This document shows positions 1 through 10,455 of a stretch of DNA of 25,698 nt, in pieces. The notes under the pieces were generated by a model. The model did not search any database, was not told the DNA's origin, and saw only the letters and a program-made list of their open reading frames with translations. Origin of the DNA: Cladochytrium replicatum. Its lineage: Eukaryota; Chytridiomycota; Chytridiomycetes; Cladochytriales; Cladochytriaceae. Location: NCBI GenBank assembly GCA_025526935.1, contig JAHLKD010000170.1, forward strand, positions 1 through 25,698, written 5' to 3'. Within the stretch, counting starts at the first letter, position 1. Each line of letters starts with the position of its first letter. The position numbers and the translations under genes were made by a program.

Positions 1-2
1 AA

Positions 3-3000
3 ATGCCCAAGGTTGAACCGGATGCATTCAATCTTGTCAACAAATCAATTATGCAGAATTGTTTGGTCTGTAGCGCACGAAGCTGAAGCAGAAGCCGATT
101 TATTCTACAATAAGTCGAGCTCCGAGGAAACTTTTCTCTGTTTTCCGATGTCGTACGTTTAATCTACGACGGACAGAAGAAGAGATATTGGCAGATCATT
201 GTCGACGAACAACCTCGTTTCATCACAATCTACTTCCTGAATCGAAAGAGTGATGCGGTGGATAGTATGATTCGACATATCGCTGATGTGGAAAATCGCA
301 ATCACCCATTACACGTTGCTGAACTACGTTCCGATTCAGGAGAATTGATTACTAAACGGTTGATCCAATGGTGCAATACCAAGATTCCTCGCATCCGCGT
401 CCACCCAGCTCCTCCGTCAGTAAAGGAACTCGATGGTCTATCAGAGCGGAATATACAATCGATCAAGTATATGTCGGACGCGATGCTGCTACAAGCTGGA
501 CTACCACGAACACTTCAATTCGTGCAACTCTCCATCCTATACGCTGCGGTCGTCAAGAACGCTACTTTCCATTCAGCTGTGAATGCGATTCCGTACTGTG
601 CTTACCTTGACAAGCGGATAGATTTGGCAACTATCCACGCCTTTGGAACACTCGTTAGTTTGTGGATCTCACACGAACAAAGGTTGGCGCGCAGAATCCG
701 AGACAAGTCTGAACTAGGTCTGTTTCTCGGATACAAGGGTGAAGACCTGAAGATCGTCATAGCACTCAATTTTCGGACAAACACAATAGGCGAATACTTC
801 CATGTTACGTTCCACGAGGGAGTTTTTGTTGGTTATAATCCTACCCGACAGTTACTCGACGATCTTACGGTACAATATCCACTGAAGGCCGGGACATATT
901 TCGATGTTGATCAAATACCAACCGGGGATCAGGGGGTGCAAGAGACGACTGTTGAGTTTGTCTCAGACAATTTCCCGATTTCTACCGTTGCAGACGAAGA
1001 AATCGATGAGGATATAAACGACGACCCCATATATTACCGCTTAGAAGAAGCCGGTGACATGCATGTTGTTGAACATTTACATGGACTAGACGATGATGAC
1101 CCAGACGATGCTGATTATGATCCAAATGCTGATTTATCGACTCCACAATCCATTACTGAAGAATCTCCGAATTTGTCTTCCGTATCTCCTGTAGAGGAAT
1201 ATGATGCACAACTCGAAAGTGATCTTCAATTCATTGGAGAAGATGTCGACGAAGCATATGCAGCAAGAAAACGAAAACGTCAAGCAAGTGCAAATTTGTC
1301 GAACGCCAAAAGGAAACAAAATTCCTTGTTTACCCGGTCCGTTCCTAATATCGATTGGACCCTGAAGGCCGATTCCTCATATCCAACACAACCAATTGCG
1401 AATGGAAATATACGGACTGCACCAAAGACTCTTCGTGAGGCTTTATCACGATCCGATGAGGCTCCATTCTGGTTAGCGGCGATGAAGGAGGAAGTTACAC
1501 AACTAGTCGGCAACAATACTTGGGCCGAAACGTTTTTACCTGATGGACGGAATTTATTATCGGGCAAATGGGTTTTCACATATAAGCTTGACGAACATGG
1601 CAATATTACTCGATTCAAAGCACGTTGGGTCGTACGAGGATTTTCACAGATTGAAGGATTGGATTTCGATGAAACCTATTCTCCAGTTACGAAAACGTCC
1701 ACGATCCGTTTTCTGATTGCATTAGCAGCATTAGTCGGCATGATCATATTCCAGTTTGATATCAAGGGTGCATATCTCAATGCGATACTGGAAGAAGAGA
1801 ACTACGTCGAACTCCCTCATGGTTTCGGACGAGTAGATTTCCAGAATCGACCCATCGTCTGCAGACTTATCAAAAGTCTGTACGGTCTACACCAGGCAGC
1901 TCGAGAATGGTACAAAACTCTTTGGAAACAATATCTCAGTGTTGGTTTCGTGCGGAATATTGCAGACATCTGTCATTTCTGGCGATACAATCCAACAAAT
2001 AATACCCGCGAACACACTACCGTTCATGTCGATGATATACTACATTTTTCCACAGATCCAAACGCATATCATCGGTTTCAGACCGATTTGGAAACTTCGT
2101 TCACAGTAGGCAGTACTTCGAAGGCGAAATGGATTCTGAAAATGGAGTTATTGCAGACAACGGAAGGATATTTCCTTAGCAATGCATTGTACGTAAAGAA
2201 GATTCTCGAAGAAGCGAATTTATGGGGTACCAACATCAAACCGACCAAAACACCGATGTCAAAATCATATATCTTTGATGAGACCACACCAACACTGTCC
2301 GATGCCGAGGCAACACAATTTCGATCAATGTTAATGAAGATATCGTACGTGGCGACTAAGACACGACCGGATATTTCATACGCAGTCAATATTTTGGCAC
2401 AACATCAGATTGATCCTCGACAGTCAGAATCAAAGGCTCTCTATCGATTACAACGATATTTACTCGGTACTTGGGATTACGGTTTACACTATACACGGAC
2501 TGGTATCACGTCTCCGATGCTAAGACCCGACGGTCTCTACATGTTTGATTCGGCTAACAACCCACAAGGTTATGCCGATGCAGACTGGGCGGGCGATGCA
2601 GATAGATACTCACGAACCGGTTACGTGGTAATGTTCGCTAATGCGGCAATCAGTTGGCAGTCGATTCGACAACAGACTATTGCAGCCTCGTCGTCGGAAG
2701 CCGAACTGTATGCGCTGAACGAACTATCGCGTGAGATGAAGTGGATGAAAAATCTTATGACGAGTATTGGAATTACGTCGTTCAATCCGCTCCGTTTATG
2801 GCAAGACAATCAATCCACCGAGTCTATCGCAAACAATCTGTTCAACAACAAACGGACCAAACACATGGACGTTCGCGAGAGATTTGTGAATCTCCAAGTT
2901 GAACAGAAACATCAGGAGTTACACCATATGGATACTTCTGATATGATCGCGGACATCTTAACTAAACCTCTTGGAAGTAAATTATACCTTAAACACAGGG

Positions 3001-3047
3001 GCTCGTTGGGGCTAGTCAGTCAGTCTTCACTTAATATACTATCTTGA
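3..3047 (+). pseudogene. Element B pol: integrase, reverse transcriptase and RNase H (partial)
   Basis: This is the C-terminal two thirds of a copia Gag-Pol polyprotein, which integrates and reverse-transcribes element cDNA in particles. The frame begins at the window edge with the end of the integrase zinc finger (CLVC near 59-70). The integrase core acidic residues follow (FSDVV near 150; LRSDSGE near 330; LSERN near 442). An acidic linker (DDDDPDDADYDP) and a basic RKRKR...KRK cluster (1264-1317) come next. The reverse-transcriptase VDD box is at 2028-2036. RNase H carries ADADWAGD, SEAELYAL and WQDNQS, and the stop is at 3045-3047. Compared with copies A and D, one base is missing near 75 and two near 137, so only about 65 bases are out of frame and the rest reads open. 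These may be real lesions or sequencing errors. The first long in-frame Met at 258 is internal, not a start. Confidence 0.9.
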
Positions 3048-3174
3048 ACGACCGGCTGGCGATGTCCATACAACTCACCTTTATTTCAATAGAATATCAA
3101 CTTCAGCATTTACAGAAAGTTATGATCGGTTGAGTGATACTCTCGGTTGTACCTATCTAATGACTGAGGGGGTG
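3048..3174 (+). promoter_or_regulatory. Element B 3' UTR with polypurine tract
   Basis: These are 127 non-coding bases between the pol stop and the 3' LTR, with the same length in A (10936-11062) and D (19441-19567). They end in the purine run GAGGGGG (3166-3172) followed by TG and the LTR. In LTR retrotransposons such a tract primes plus-strand DNA synthesis, and its position two bases from the LTR fits that role. No open frame is present. Confidence 0.8.
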
Positions 3175-3773
3175 TGTTAAGTATTTCGATTGATGGACTT
3201 GGCCAATCCAGTCATTGATAGTACAAAAACACAAACGCCCGATATACAGAAATGTCACTCTTCACTGAGCAACATTTCTAACTATTGAACTAAAGCATAT
3301 AGATGATGATCTATTACGAGTTTGGATACCTCCGGGTATTTCTTCATGGGTTATATTTATTGCGGCCATAGGTATAGTAAACTGTCATTACTTTTCTATC
3401 ATCCACTTGTAGAAGTGAAGCCCGGATCAGATCACAGCAAAGGTTTACATATGATTAACGCGTTCGTGGGAATCATGTGTGAGAACAATCCTGTTGAGGA
3501 GAGCTAGATCTCACGCACAGCTTAGCATGATTATGCTTCGCTACGCCTGTGAGAAGAAGAGTCAAACCTTATCGCTTCGATCCAGATCTTCCGGAAGGAA
3601 AAGCCAAAACGACAGTACACTTATTTAAGGAGCCTGTGGCGATACACACAAGGAGCATTCTCTTGCGCTAGTACTTGTGACTCGCAATCTTCTTTATTCA
3701 TCTCTTAGAAACATTAACCCGTGAATTAGCAACACACACAACCTGAGGATCCAGACCACAGCTTTGTTCAACA
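3175..3773 (+). repeat. 3' LTR of element B (G type, 599 bp)
   Basis: The LTR starts TGTTAAG and ends TTCAACA, giving the TG...CA termini of the class with short inverted ends (TGTT/AACA). It follows the polypurine tract and is followed by target duplication TAACC. It carries the G-type markers. A TATA-like TTATTTAAG lies at 3621-3629, so most of the LTR is probably U3. A TTGGCCAAT palindrome with a CCAAT core lies near the start. An 8-bp inverted repeat (AGAAATGT at 3248-3255, ACATTTCT at 3272-3279) and a long imperfect hairpin (about 3510-3553) are also visible. The 61-codon frame inside it begins at TTG and is not taken as a gene. Confidence 0.96.
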
Positions 3774-3778
3774 TAACC
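3774..3778. repeat. Target site duplication of element B, copy 1 (TAACC)
   Basis: TAACC follows the end of B's 3' LTR and belongs to element A's coding strand as GGTTA. The reverse complement GGTTA is found at 10456-10460 next to a minus-oriented LTR. It is followed there by the A sequence that should lie beyond the insertion point (TGCCGATGCAG). A 5-bp duplication is the standard length for copia integrase. Confidence 0.85.
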
Positions 3779-6700
3779 TTGTGGGTTGTTAGCCGAATCA
3801 AACATGTAGAGACCGTCGGGTCTTAGTATCGGAGACGTGATACCAGTCCGTGTATAGTGTAAACCGTAATCCCAAGTACCGAGTAAATATCGTTGTAATC
3901 GATAGAGAGCCTTTGATTCTGACTGTCGAGGATCAATCTGATGTTGTGCCAAAATATTGACTGCGTATGAAATATCCGGTCGTGTCTTAGTCGCCACGTA
4001 CGATATCTTCATTAACATTGATCGAAATTGTGTTGCCTCGGCATCGGACAGTGTTGGTGTGGTCTCATCAAAGATATATGATTTTGACATCGGTGTTTTG
4101 GTCGGTTTGATGTTGGTACCCCATAAATTCGCTTCTTCGAGAATCTTCTTTACGTACAATGCATTGCTAAGGAAATATCCTTCCGTTGTCTGCAATAACT
4201 CCATTTTCAGAATCCATTTCGCCTTCGAAGTACTGCCTACTGTGAACGAAGTTTCCAAATCGGTCTGAAACCGATGATATGCGTTTGGATCTGTGGAAAA
4301 ATGTAGTATATCATCGACATGAACGGTAGTGTGTTCGCGGGTATTATTTGTTGGATTGTATCGCCAGAAATGACAGATGTCTGCAATATTCCGCACGAAA
4401 CCAACACTGAGATATTGTTTCCAAAGAGTTTTGTACCATTCTCGAGCTGCCTGGTGTAGACCGTACAGACTTTTGATAAGTCTGCAGACGATGGGTCGAT
4501 TCTGGAAATCTACTCGTCCGAAACCATGAGGGAGTTCGACGTAGTTCTCTTCTTCCAGTATCGCATTGAGATATGCACCCTTGATATCAAACTGGAATAT
4601 GATCATGCCGACTAATGCTGCTAATGCAATCAGAAAACGGATCGTGGACGTTTTCGTAACTGGAGAATAGGTTTCATCGAAATCCAATCCTTCAATCTGT
4701 GAAAATCCTCGTACGACCCAACGTGCTTTGAATCGAGTAACATTGCCATGTTCGTCAAGCTTATATGTGAACACCCATTTGCCCGATAATAAATTCCGTC
4801 CATCAGGTAAAAACGTTTCAGCCCAAGTATTGTTGCCGACTAGTTGTGTAACTTCCTCCTTCATCGCCGCTAACCAGAATGGAGCCTCATCGGATCGTGA
4901 TAAAGCCTCACGAAGAGTCTTTGGTGCAGTCCGTATATTTCCATTCGCAATTGGTTGTGTTGGATATGAGGAATCGGCCTTCAGGGTCCAATCGATATTA
5001 GGAACGGACCGGGTAAACAAGGAATTTTGTTTCCTTTTGGCGTTCGACAAATTTGCACTTGCTTGACGTTTTCGTTTTCTTGCTGCATATGCTTCGTCGA
5101 CATCTTCTCCAATGAATTGAAGATCACTTTCGAGTTGTGCATCATATTCCTCTACAGGTGATACGGAAGACAAATTCGGAGATTCTTCAGTAATGGATTG
5201 TGGAGTCGATAAATCAGCATTTGGATCATAATCAGCATCGTCTGGGTCATCATCGTCTAGTCCATGTAAATGTTCAACAACATGCATGTCACCGGCTTCT
5301 TCTAAGCGGTAATATATGGGGTCGTCGTTTATATCCTCATCGATTTCTTCGTCTGCAACGGTAGAAATCGGGAAATTGTCTGAGACAAACTCAACAGTCG
5401 TCTCTTGCACCCCCTGATCCCCGGTTGGTATTTGATCAACATCGAAATATGTCCCGGCCTTCAGTGGATATTGTACCGTAAGATCGTCGAGTAACTGTCG
5501 GGTAGGATTATAACCAACAAAAACTCCCTCGTGGAACGTAACATGGAAGTATTCGCCTATTGTGTTTGTCCGAAAATTGAGTGCTACGACGATCTTCAGG
5601 TCTTCACCCTTGTATCCGAGAAACAGACCTAGTTCAGACTTGTCTCGGATTCTGCGCGCCAACCTTTGTTCGTGTGAGATCCACAAACTAACGAGTGTTC
5701 CAAAGGCGTGGATAGTTGCCAAATCTATCCGCTTGTCAAGGTAAGCACAGTACGGAATCGCATTCACAGCTGAATGGAAAGTAGCGTTCTTGACGACCGC
5801 AGCGTATAGGATGGAGAGTTGCACGAATTGAAGTGTTCGTGGTAGTCCAGCTTGTAGCAGCATCGCGTCCGACATATACTTGATCGATTGTATATTCCGC
5901 TCTGATAGACCATCGAGTTCCTTTACTGACGGAGGAGCTGGGTGGACGTGGATGCGAGGAATCTTGGTATTGCACCATTGGATCAACCGTTTAGTAATCA
6001 ATTCTCCTGAATCGGAACGTAGTTCAGCAACATGTAATGGGTGATTGCGATTTTCCACATCAGCGATATGTCGAATCATACTATCCACCGCATCACTCTT
6101 TCGATTCAGGAAGTAGATTGTGATGAAACGAGGTTGTTCGTCGACAATGATCTGCCAATATCTCTTCTTCTGTCCGTCGTAGATTAAACGTACGACATCG
6201 GAAAACAGACGGAAAAGTTTCCTCGGAGCTCGACTTATTGTAGAATAAATCGGCTTCTGCTTCAGCTTCGTGCGACTACAGACCAAACAATTCTGCATAA
6301 TTGATTTGTTGACAAGATTGAATGCATCCGGTTCAACCTTGGGCATTTTGATGTTGAGCTTCTCTGCCGTTCGAAAGATCGTCCGTAAGTGGATGTGACC
6401 AAACTGCTGGTGTAACTTTGCAAGTTCGTGTACTGTCACTGGCGATAAGTTGGTGCTCACTCCAACTGTATCTTGAGATGCTCGTTGACATTCATCATCG
6501 TTCGTTTGACGAATGTTGTTGTCTGACATTACATCGAGACCCATCGCGTGAGAAGATCGTACACCGGACGTAAAGTCCATCGACTGATCGAGACCTTCTG
6601 CGGATACCGCTACTGCTTTAGCTCGTTGAGCAATCGCATGCCGCGGTTGGTGAGTTCTGACGGTACTAACATCAGCATAGAGATAGTACAAATCTCTTTC

Positions 6701-8482
6701 CCGTCGCCCAATAATAACGTGTTCATCCGTATCACCATGCGTGAGGATAACCTTGTCTTTGGTGAAACTCACAATGTCCCCGGAGTCTCCAATGATACTA
6801 CACACTGATGCAAGTGTGTCTTCGAGATCAGGAACATAAAGTGCGTTGTGTATTATCTTAATTCGCCCATTGGGTAAAACTACAGATACATCTCCAAAAC
6901 CACAAACTGGAATTGTATGACTATCCGCTAGTTCCACCACGTCCTCGTCATTCGTATACGTCAGCGAACTAAAGGCATGACGATTAGGTGTCATCCAAAC
7001 AGTTGCGCCTGTATCAAGCAAACCCACACGATCCTTTGCTTGAACATGTACACGGACAACCTTCTGTGCCGAGTGTGCGTTCACTATCGAAAACATATTT
7101 CCGATGTATGTGTCAGCATCTTTATCAACAGAAGTAGGTTGGGTAAGGTCAAAGATTACCTTCTTGGTCAACACCGGTTTGGCGGTAGATTCGTCCTCCG
7201 ACGAATCATCACCTGCATCGCCACGGCTGGCAATGAATGCACGAAAATCCGTGTCTAAACAAAGACTCTTTGCAGTGAGATAGCGTTTACACGCCGACTG
7301 CTTGTGTCCTCGTTTGCCACAGAAATTGCATGTGAGATCTGTCTTCTTTGCAGAAGAAGATGTGGACGACCTGGAGTCCTGCGACTGCCTGGTCCGAGTG
7401 GAACTGCTACTCCCACCGCTACTGCCTGAGCCACTCGAGGCACCCTGCTTACGGCATTGAGCATTGGTGTGAGATGAGTTCGGATGCAAGGTACAAATAT
7501 CCTCCGACTTCGCAACCTTGGCTTTCGCTTTCGCCTTCGCTTTCTTCGCCTTTGCCTTCATGGCCTTCTTTGTCCCATTCGGCCCACCGGCATCCATGGT
7601 GACGTTGAGTTGGACCAATTGGTTGAGGTCGGTCAAGATATTTGACACTGTTTCGAAGTAATGCGTTGGCTTTTGGTGGAATGGTCGCGGAGCATTCGGG
7701 TTTGCAGCATCAATTGGATCTTGTATTAACGCCGGTTCCCATTCGGCATACGCAGAAGTGATCATTTTTCCGAGAAAAGGTACGAGGGTCCGTAGTTCAA
7801 TTGTCTGCATCGTGATTTTTGCGACTAACCGGTTTAGTAGATCCTTGATTACGAGTTCGTCCGGTAAAGAGTTCAGTTTGAGTTCGAATAACTCAGTGAG
7901 GTCGGTCACAAACTGCTGAACGCTTTCTGCCGACTGACCGTTCGTACATTTCAGATCTACCAGCCGTTGCTCCCACATAGACGATTCGATCGGAGCTTGA
8001 CCGCCAGCACTGAAAATTCGGCGAAGTCCATCGACTTTGCCTTTTGCTGACGCATAAGCTCTGACTCGATTCATGTCGCGTTTTGGGAAACATTCGCATA
8101 GAATTCCAACTGCGACGTTATTGTCCGCTTGTTGTGCACGGTAATCTTGCATCTCAGCACGATATTGCGTACGTAAGTGACTGTTGTGTGTGACGATCGC
8201 CAAATGTTCACGTAGTTCTGCTTCCCATTGTGCTCGTGCTTCGTTAGCAGCTCCGCCAGCAGCTCCGGCGATGACTATCGGACGCTGTGGGCGATTTCCT
8301 TCCGCCTCGTAATTCGGATTATCAGGAAGAGCCATTGGTTCTTGGAGAAGCATAGTGCCAGCGCCGCCACGTAAGTTTGCGTAAGTCTGCACTTGTTCCA
8401 TGTACAGATCGAAATCCTGCAGCGTTTTACCGGTGAATGGCTTCGGCCGCGAAGATGTGGTGTCATTCGATCCTGAACCCAT
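3774..8482 (-). CDS. Element A Gag-Pol polyprotein, intact except for RNase H truncation
   Basis: One uninterrupted frame carries Gag and Pol with no frameshift or stop between them. The first ATG (8482-8480, context ACAAGATGG) is chosen; an upstream in-frame TTG is not a credible eukaryotic start. About 1,570 residues precede the B insertion. Gag (about 1-400) has an Ala/Lys stretch and a Ser-rich stretch, then a CCHC knuckle CNFCGKRGHKQSAC at 385-398. Protease DTGA is at 490-493. The integrase zinc finger is H691, H696, C732, C735, and the integrase triad D762, D824, E861 has 36 residues between the last two. A basic RKRKR...KRK cluster follows near 1132-1150, and the reverse-transcriptase VDD is at 1389-1391. 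The frame then runs 25 codons into B's LTR and stops at 3698, so the real product would lack RNase H. The active-site residues present look intact. Confidence 0.93.
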
Positions 8483-8533
8483 CTTGTCGTTGTTGTCCAA
8501 AGAAATGTGTTAAGCAACGATTCGTAACTATTG
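8483..8533 (-). other. Element A leader between 5' LTR and gag
   Basis: These 51 bases join the LTR end to the gag ATG, identical in layout to D (14195-14245). The strand reads CAATAGTTACGAATCGTTGC after the LTR. It does not start with TGG, so no classical tRNA 3'-end primer binding site is present at the usual position. The primer may anneal elsewhere or be an internal tRNA fragment, as known for Drosophila copia. That is inference. Confidence 0.6.
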
Positions 8534-8987
8534 TGTTGAACAAAGCTGTGGTCTGGATCCTCAGGTTGTGTGTGTTGCTAATTCACGGGTTAATGTTTCT
8601 AAGAGATGAATAAAGAAGATTGCGAGTCACAAGTACTAGCGCAAGAGAATGCTCCTTGTGTGTATCGCCACAGGCTCCTTAAATAAGTGTACTGTCGTTT
8701 TGGCTTTTCCTTCCGGAAGATCTGGATTGAAGCGATAAGGTTTGACTCTTCTTCTCACAGGCGTAGCGAAGCATAATCATGCTAAGCTGTGCGTGAGATC
8801 TAGCTCTCCTCAACAGGATTGTTCTCACACATGATTCCCACGAACGCGTTAATCATATGTAAACCTTTGCTGTGATCTGATCCGGGCTTCACTTCTACAA
8901 GTGGATGATAGAAAAGTAATGACAGTTTACTATACCTATGGCTGCAATAAATATAACCCATGAAGAAATAACCGGAGGTATCCAAAC
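8534..8987 (-). repeat. 5' LTR of element A, A type, truncated (454 of 599 bp)
   Basis: Read on the minus strand this ends in TTCAACA next to the leader, which fixes it as the 5' LTR. It carries all three A-type markers. It stops at CAAAC (8983-8987), where a plus-strand LTR begins at 8988. The absent part is the first 145 bases of the LTR. The break position is exactly the same LTR nucleotide as the insertion found in A's other LTR at 11208-11212. Confidence 0.92.
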
Positions 8988-9586
8988 TGTTAAGTATTTC
9001 GATTGATGGACTTGGCCAATCCAGTCATTGATAGTACAAAAACACAAACGCCCGATATACAGAAATGTCACTCTTCACTGAGCAACATTTCTAACTATTG
9101 AACTAAAGCATATAGATGATGATCTATTACGAGTTTGGATACCTCCGGGTATTTCTTCATGGGTTATATTTATTGCGGCCATAGGTATAGTAAACTGTCA
9201 TTACTTTTCTATCATCCACTTGTAGAAGTGAAGCCCGGATCAGATCACAGCAAAGGTTTACATATGATTAACGCGTTCGTGGGAATCATGTGTGAGAACA
9301 ATCCTGTTGAGGAGAGCTAGATCTCACGCACAGCTTAGCATGATTATGCTTCGCTACGCCTGTGAGAAGAAGAGTCAAACCTTATCGCTTCAATCCAGAT
9401 CTTCCGGAAGGAAAAGCCAAAACGACAGTACACTTATTTAAGGAGCCTGTGGCGATACACACAAGGAGCATTCTCTTGCGCTAGTACTTGTGACTCGCAA
9501 TCTTCTTTATTCATCTCTTAGAAACATTAACCCGTGAATTAGCAACACACACAACCTGAGGATCCAGACCACAGCTTTGTTCAACA
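8988..9586 (+). repeat. LTR of element C (5' LTR, mixed markers), inserted in A's 5' LTR
   Basis: This is a full 599-bp LTR, TGTTAAG to TTCAACA, preceded by CAAAC, the presumed target duplication. It is followed by family leader and gag start, so it is a 5' LTR. Its markers are mixed: CCGGGTAT and GCGGCC as in G type but TTCAATCC as in A type. It is therefore not an exact copy of the LTRs at 9857 or 11213. Confidence 0.9.
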
Positions 9587-9653
9587 CAATAGTTACGAAT
9601 CGTTGCTTAACACATTTCTTTGGACAACAACGACAAGATGGGTTCAGGATCGA
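9587..9653 (+). pseudogene. Element C leader and first codons of gag, cut at an inverted junction
   Basis: The 51-base leader is followed by the gag ATG at 9638 and only five codons (MGSGS) plus one base. The sequence then switches at 9653/9654 to gag on the opposite strand. The shared bases GA at 9652-9653 fit either side, giving a 2-base microhomology. Nothing of the rest of C is seen in the window. Confidence 0.85.
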
Positions 9654-9856
9654 GCCATTGGTTCTTGGAGAAGCATAGTGCCAGCGCCGCCACGTAAGTT
9701 TGCGTAAGTCTGCACTTGTTCCATGTACAGATCGAAATCCTGCAGCGTTTTACCGGTGAATGGCTTCGGCCGCGAAGATGTGGTGTCATTCGATCCTGAA
9801 CCCATCTTGTCGTTGTTGTCCAAAGAAATGTGTTAAGCAACGATTCGTAACTATTG
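9654..9856 (-). pseudogene. Gag start fragment plus leader on the minus strand, probably the 5' end of B
   Basis: On the minus strand this is a 51-base leader (9856-9806) and gag from ATG 9805-9803 for about 50 codons, ending after the codons for LLQEPM at the junction with C. It follows a minus-oriented G-type LTR (9857-10455) whose outer flank is the GGTTA target duplication of element B. That makes it the likely B 5' end in inverted position. It forms a long hairpin with 8988-9653. Confidence 0.8.
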
Positions 9857-10455
9857 TGTTGAACAAAGCTGTGGTCTGGATCCTCAGGTTGTGTGTGTTG
9901 CTAATTCACGGGTTAATGTTTCTAAGAGATGAATAAAGAAGATTGCGAGTCACAAGTACTAGCGCAAGAGAATGCTCCTTGTGTGTATCGCCACAGGCTC
10001 CTTAAATAAGTGTACTGTCGTTTTGGCTTTTCCTTCCGGAAGATCTGGATCGAAGCGATAAGGTTTGACTCTTCTTCTCACAGGCGTAGCGAAGCATAAT
10101 CATGCTAAGCTGTGCGTGAGATCTAGCTCTCCTCAACAGGATTGTTCTCACACATGATTCCCACGAACGCGTTAATCATATGTAAACCTTTGCTGTGATC
10201 TGATCCGGGCTTCACTTCTACAAGTGGATGATAGAAAAGTAATGACAGTTTACTATACCTATGGCCGCAATAAATATAACCCATGAAGAAATACCCGGAG
10301 GTATCCAAACTCGTAATAGATCATCATCTATATGCTTTAGTTCAATAGTTAGAAATGTTGCTCAGTGAAGAGTGACATTTCTGTATATCGGGCGTTTGTG
10401 TTTTTGTACTATCAATGACTGGATTGGCCAAGTCCATCAATCGAAATACTTAACA
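9857..10455 (-). repeat. G-type LTR, minus strand, probable 5' LTR of element B
   Basis: This is a full 599-bp LTR with leader and gag inside (left) and GGTTA plus element A RNase H outside (right). The subtype matches B's 3' LTR at 3175. The flanking 5-mer is the complement of the one beside B's 3' LTR. The pairing of subtype and target duplication supports assignment to B. Confidence 0.88.

Larger units (their letters stand above)
1..3773 (+). mobile_element. Element B: Ty1/copia LTR retrotransposon, 5' part outside the window
   Basis: The window opens inside the integrase zinc-binding region and runs through integrase, reverse transcriptase, RNase H, a 127-bp 3' UTR and a full 599-bp 3' LTR. 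The order protease/integrase before reverse transcriptase defines Ty1/copia. The element is inserted in the RNase H region of element A, which lies in the opposite orientation. The 5 bases TAACC directly after the LTR are one copy of the target duplication. The other copy (GGTTA) is found inverted at 10456, next to what appears to be B's 5' LTR. The 3' LTR is G type. Confidence 0.95.
3774..8987 (-). mobile_element. Element A: near-complete copia element, interrupted by B and truncated in its 5' LTR
   Basis: On the minus strand this contains, in order, part of the 5' LTR (8987 to 8534), the leader (8533 to 8483) and an open gag-pol frame. The frame stops abruptly at the B insertion point inside RNase H. 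The missing RNase H end, 3' UTR and 3' LTR are found separately on the + strand at 10456-12265. Both LTR remnants are A type, consistent with one element. Its first U3 third is absent here because LTR 8988-9586 (element C) cuts in at CAAAC (8983-8987). Confidence 0.93.
8988..10455. repeat. Large inverted repeat of two LTR-leader-gag arms
   Basis: Arm 1 is 8988-9653 (+). Arm 2 is its reverse complement within about 9790-10455. About 140 bases of gag lie between them. The arms are near identical, with one visible marker difference (TTCAATCC against TTCGATCC). The two outer flanks do not match (CAAAC on the left, GGTTA on the right), so this is not one foldback element inserted as a unit. It is a junction of two elements. 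It can arise by inversion, template switching or a palindromic read artefact. Confidence 0.85.

Noticed and set aside
3322-3507. 61-codon frame present in almost every LTR copy
   Set aside because: It begins at TTG, lies within U3 and is repeated only because the LTRs are near-identical copies. There is no independent evidence of coding.
3698-3773. C-terminal extension of A's polyprotein (VEQSCGLDPQ...)
   Set aside because: It is accidental translation through B's LTR after the insertion point and not a domain.
4728-5066. 112- and 103-codon antisense frames conserved in A, B and D
   Set aside because: They lie opposite well-supported reverse-transcriptase and linker codons. Their conservation follows from the copies being almost identical.
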